Of a stretch of 64,000 nt of DNA, positions 61,267 through 64,000 are shown one piece after another (within the stretch, counting starts at the first letter, position 1; every line of letters starts with the position of its first letter). The position numbers were made by a program, and so were the translations under genes. Under the pieces are notes generated by a model. It saw only the letters and a program-made list of their open reading frames with translations, was not told the origin of the DNA and searched no databases. This DNA is from Candidatus Fimivivens faecavium (GTDB lineage: Bacteria > Bacillota > Clostridia > Oscillospirales > Ruminococcaceae), in NCBI GenBank assembly GCA_018716105.1, contig DVKH01000042.1, forward strand, positions 1 through 64,000, given 5' to 3'.

Positions 61267-62607
61267 TCATTCTTCTGTTTTGCGTTCTTCGGTTCCCGGA
61301 AAGCCGAGCCTGTCCATCGCCCGGAGCGAGCGCTCGGCAAGCGCCTGATACCGCTGCTGCCGGTCCCGGATGCGTTCGGAAAGCGGCGGGAGCGCGCCCA
61401 TGTTCGCGCCCATCGGCTGAAAGTCCTTCGTCTCCCGGTTCGAGACGTGCCGCGACAACGCCCCGAGCATCGTCTCCGCCGGGAAGCGGACCGGTTCTTT
61501 TCCAAGAAGCTCGTTCGCGGTATGAAGCCCCGCGAGAATCCCGCTCGCCGCCGATTCGACATAGCCCTCCACCCCGGTGATCTGTCCAGCGAAGCGGATC
61601 CTCCGGTCGGAGAGAAACGCGAACGTCTCATCCAAAAGCCGGGGGGAATCGAGAAAGGTGTTCCGGTGCATCACGCCGTACCGCGCATATTCGGCGTTCT
61701 CAAGCCCCGGTATCATCCCAAATACCCGTTTCTGCTCCGGGAATTTGAGGTTGGTCTGAAATCCCACAAGGTTATAGAGCGTCCCCTCGGCGTTCTCGCG
61801 GCGAAGCTGCAGAACCGCCCAGGGACGCCTGCCGGTTTTCGGATCGACGAGGCCGACCGGCTTCATCGGCCCGAAACGGATCGCGTCCGCCCCGCGCGAG
61901 GCGAGCACTTCAATCGGCATGCACCCCTCATAAACCCTAAGGTCCCCCTCCTGGTCGAACGAATGGAGCGGCGCGCGCTCTGCCGCCACCAGCTCCCGGA
62001 CGAAGTTCTCATATTCCTCACGGTTCATCGGGCAGTTGAGGTAGTCGCCGTCCCCTCTCCCATACCGCGCCGCGGGGAACACCCGGCCCCGGTTGAGGGA
62101 GGCCGCCTCGACGATCGGCGCGGCCGCGTCATAGAACGAGAGCGCCCCGCCGCAGAGTTCCCGGATCCTGCCCGCGAGCGCGTCGCTCGTCAGCGGCCCG
62201 GTCGCGGCGATCACCCGCCCCTCGGCCGGGAAGTCCGTCGCTTCTGCGCCGGCCTTCACCGCGATCAGCGGATGGGAACAGATCCGCTCCGTGATCCTTT
62301 TCGAAAACAGCTCCCGGTCCACCGCGAGCGCGCCCCCCGCCGGCACCGCGCAGTCCCGCGCCGCCGAGACGACAAGGGAGGAAAGCCGCTCCATCTCCGC
62401 TTTCAAAAGGCCCGCCGCGGAATTGACCCTCGCGGCTTTGAGCGAATTCGAACAGACCAGCTCGGCGAAATCCGGCGAGCGGTGCGCGGGAGAAAAGCGC
62501 TTTGGCTTCATCTCCCAGAGCTCCACCGGGATTCCCCGCCCGGCCAGCGCCCATGCCGCCTCGCACCCCGCGAGGCCCGCGCCGAGCACCGTCACCCGCG
62601 CGCTCAT
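61267..62607 (-). CDS. trmFO: Methylenetetrahydrofolate-tRNA-(uracil-5-)-methyltransferase
   Basis: A 446-residue FAD enzyme that makes m5U54 in tRNA using methylene-tetrahydrofolate. The FAD motif GAGLAGCEAAWALA is at the start, ELVCSNSLKA contains the conserved Cys, and FAGQITGVEGYVESAASG is the C-terminal FAD signature. Length is normal. The start overlaps the topA stop by four bases, as usual in Firmicutes. Confidence 0.95.
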   Translation of the reverse strand: MSARVTVLGAGLAGCEAAWALAGRGIPVELWEMKPKRFSPAHRSPDFAELVCSNSLKAARVNSAAGLLKAEMERLSSLVVSAARDCAVPAGGALAVDRELFSKRITERICSHPLIAVKAGAEATDFPAEGRVIAATGPLTSDALAGRIRELCGGALSFYDAAAPIVEAASLNRGRVFPAARYGRGDGDYLNCPMNREEYENFVRELVAAERAPLHSFDQEGDLRVYEGCMPIEVLASRGADAIRFGPMKPVGLVDPKTGRRPWAVLQLRRENAEGTLYNLVGFQTNLKFPEQKRVFGMIPGLENAEYARYGVMHRNTFLDSPRLLDETFAFLSDRRIRFAGQITGVEGYVESAASGILAGLHTANELLGKEPVRFPAETMLGALSRHVSNRETKDFQPMGANMGALPPLSERIRDRQQRYQALAERSLRAMDRLGFPGTEERKTEE

Positions 62608-64000
62608 TCCTTCTCGCTCTCCGTCACGGAATCTGCCGCGGCCTCATAGTCGCAGCCCTCTTTGAGGCAGTGGATTTTCGCATGGTTTCCGGTCTTTTTA
62701 AACAAGGTCGAACCGCATTTGGGGCACTTCTCGGTCAGCGGTTTGTCCCAGGTCATGAAGCTGCACTTCGGGTTGTGTTCGCACCCGTAGTAGCCGCGTC
62801 CGTTTTTCGATTTTTTTGCGAGCACCCGCCCGCCGCAGACCGGGCAGAACCCGCCGGTTTCCTGCACGATTTTTTTGGTGTTCTTGCATTCCGGGAAGCC
62901 GGGGCAGGCAAGAAATTTCCCAAACCTCCCGGTTTTGATCACCATATTGCGCCCGCAGAGTTCGCAGACGATGTCGGTCGCCTCGTCCGGCACCTTGACG
63001 CGGACGCCGTCCATCTTCTCCTCGGCATGCTTCAGCGTTTTCTCAAAATCCCCGTAGAAGGCGCTGAGGGTTTTCACCCAATCCGCCTTTCCGACTTCCA
63101 CCTTGTCGAGGTCGTTTTCCATCTTGGCGGTGAAGGTCACGTCGACAATCGACGAAAACTGCTCCTCGAGAAGCTTGGTGATCACCTCGCCGAGCGCGGT
63201 CGGGATCAGCAGCTTCTGGTTCCGCTCGACATAGCCGCGCTGGAGAATGGTCGTGATGGTCGGTGCATAGGTGCTCGGCCTTCCGATGCCGTTTTCTTCA
63301 AGGGTTTTGATCAGCGACGCCTCGGAATAGCGCGGCGGCGGCTGTGTAAAGTGCTGATTTCCCTCAATCTTCAGGAGCTTGAGCAGGTCGCCCTTTTCGA
63401 GCGGCGGAAGCGCCTTCGACTTTTCGCCCTCCTCCTCCTTGGTTTCTTCATAAAGGACGGTGAAGCCGTCGAACCGGACGGTATAGCCCGAGGCCTTGAA
63501 AAGATATTCCCCGGCCGTGATATCGACCGACACCGTGTCGAGCAGGCAGTTCGCCATCTGGCTCGCGATAAACCGCTCCCAGATCAGCTTATAGAGCTTA
63601 TATTGGTCGGCGGTCAGCGAAGCCTTCGCCTGATCGGGCGTGATCGTGGGCATGGTCGGACGGATCGCTTCATGCGCGTCCTGCGAGCCGGAACGGGATT
63701 TAAACTCCCGTCTCGAGGGCGGGAGATAGTCCTTCGAATAGTTTGTGCGGATGAAATCCTCCGCCTCGGCGACGGCCTCGGCCGAAATCCGGAGCGAGTC
63801 GGTTCTCATATAGGTGATCAAACCGACCGCGCCCATATTTTCCAGCTCAATGCCTTCATAAAGTTCCTGCGCGACCTTCATGGTGCGCCGCGCCTGAAAG
63901 CCGAGCCGTCTCGAGGCCTCCTGCTGAAGGGTGGAGGTCGTGAAAGGCGGCGAGGGGGAGCGGCGGCGGACGCTCTTTTTGACGTTCGATACCAGATATT
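62604..64000 (-). CDS. topA: DNA topoisomerase I (5' part outside window)
   Basis: About 465 C-terminal codons are present; the gene continues beyond 64000. The catalytic Tyr is visible in GLITYMRTDS. The core continues with IGRPSTYAPTI, and the C-terminus has three zinc ribbons (CELCG-CPGFPEC, CPVCG-CEHNPKC, CPKCG-CLKEGC). It relaxes negative supercoils. The frame upstream of the Met at 63881 stays open and reads as topA to the window edge. Confidence 0.96.
   Translation of the reverse strand, partial: YLVSNVKKSVRRRSPSPPFTTSTLQQEASRRLGFQARRTMKVAQELYEGIELENMGAVGLITYMRTDSLRISAEAVAEAEDFIRTNYSKDYLPPSRREFKSRSGSQDAHEAIRPTMPTITPDQAKASLTADQYKLYKLIWERFIASQMANCLLDTVSVDITAGEYLFKASGYTVRFDGFTVLYEETKEEEGEKSKALPPLEKGDLLKLLKIEGNQHFTQPPPRYSEASLIKTLEENGIGRPSTYAPTITTILQRGYVERNQKLLIPTALGEVITKLLEEQFSSIVDVTFTAKMENDLDKVEVGKADWVKTLSAFYGDFEKTLKHAEEKMDGVRVKVPDEATDIVCELCGRNMVIKTGRFGKFLACPGFPECKNTKKIVQETGGFCPVCGGRVLAKKSKNGRGYYGCEHNPKCSFMTWDKPLTEKCPKCGSTLFKKTGNHAKIHCLKEGCDYEAAADSVTESEKE

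Overview
The window reads as chromosome of a GC-rich, anaerobic, spore-forming member of the Clostridia, most like the Oscillospiraceae/Ruminococcaceae. The evidence is the spoIIGA-sigE-sigG sporulation block, the yabPQ-divIC cluster, an rnfCDGEAB respiratory operon with apbE, HemZ, CdaA, Rel and the core run smc-ftsY-rnc-plsX-trmFO-topA. No phage, plasmid, insertion sequence or CRISPR array was seen. Family assignment is inferred from gene content, not from a search.

Layout. 1-440: the last bases of a tRNA-Gly, its terminator, and a second partial copy of the same tRNA 3' end. 447-3256: two adjacent MatC-like carboxylate permeases (minus strand) plus the decayed start of a third. 3315-4800: tRNA-Cys, a 59-residue zinc-ribbon gene and yebC. 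5041-7020: a lone NACHT (STAND) NTPase, the main defence candidate. 7089-8978: nth and two small unassigned genes. 9215-11861: spoIIGA-sigE and sigG. 11905-15144: a VOC protein, a two-part ThrE-type exporter and an amidohydrolase. 15235-20251: the yabR-divIC-yabQ-yabP-rqcP-hup-mazG-flippase cluster. 20369-28765: a zinc-ribbon protein, uridine-kinase-like protein, hemZ, MBL hydrolase, dtd, rel and recJ. 29502-36018: an FAD oxidoreductase, the c-di-AMP pair cdaA/ybbR, and the operon divIVA-like, ispD, ispF. 36544-43546: apbE, Gx transporter, rnfCDGEAB. 43661-54815: CD1247-like, efp, peptidase, endonuclease-IV-like, yqeG, rpsU, leuS, rsfS, LCP, nadD-yqeK, yhbY, rdgB, ftsY. 54910-64000: smc, a radical SAM gene, rnc, plsX, trmFO and the 3' part of topA, which runs off the window. 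From 11.9 kb onward nearly every gene is on the minus strand.

The most unusual pattern is a family of modular, hairpin-rich intergenic elements at four loci (3754-3802, 13759-13940, 33393-33814, 36113-36150). Each starts at a sigma-A-like -10 box followed by a conserved AACCGCAG (degenerate in the last copy), and then runs through hairpins towards the next gene in the direction of transcription. In the better copies three hairpins are closed by a CGCAG/CTGCG stem, giving a cloverleaf-like 5' leader. The largest array has five modules and lies in front of the diadenylate cyclase gene cdaA. Other points worth a second look are the stand-alone NACHT gene, an RnfG with two FMN-binding units, a homopolymer-associated frame break at the end of the DivIVA-like gene, the decayed third permease and the duplicated tRNA-Gly 3' end.
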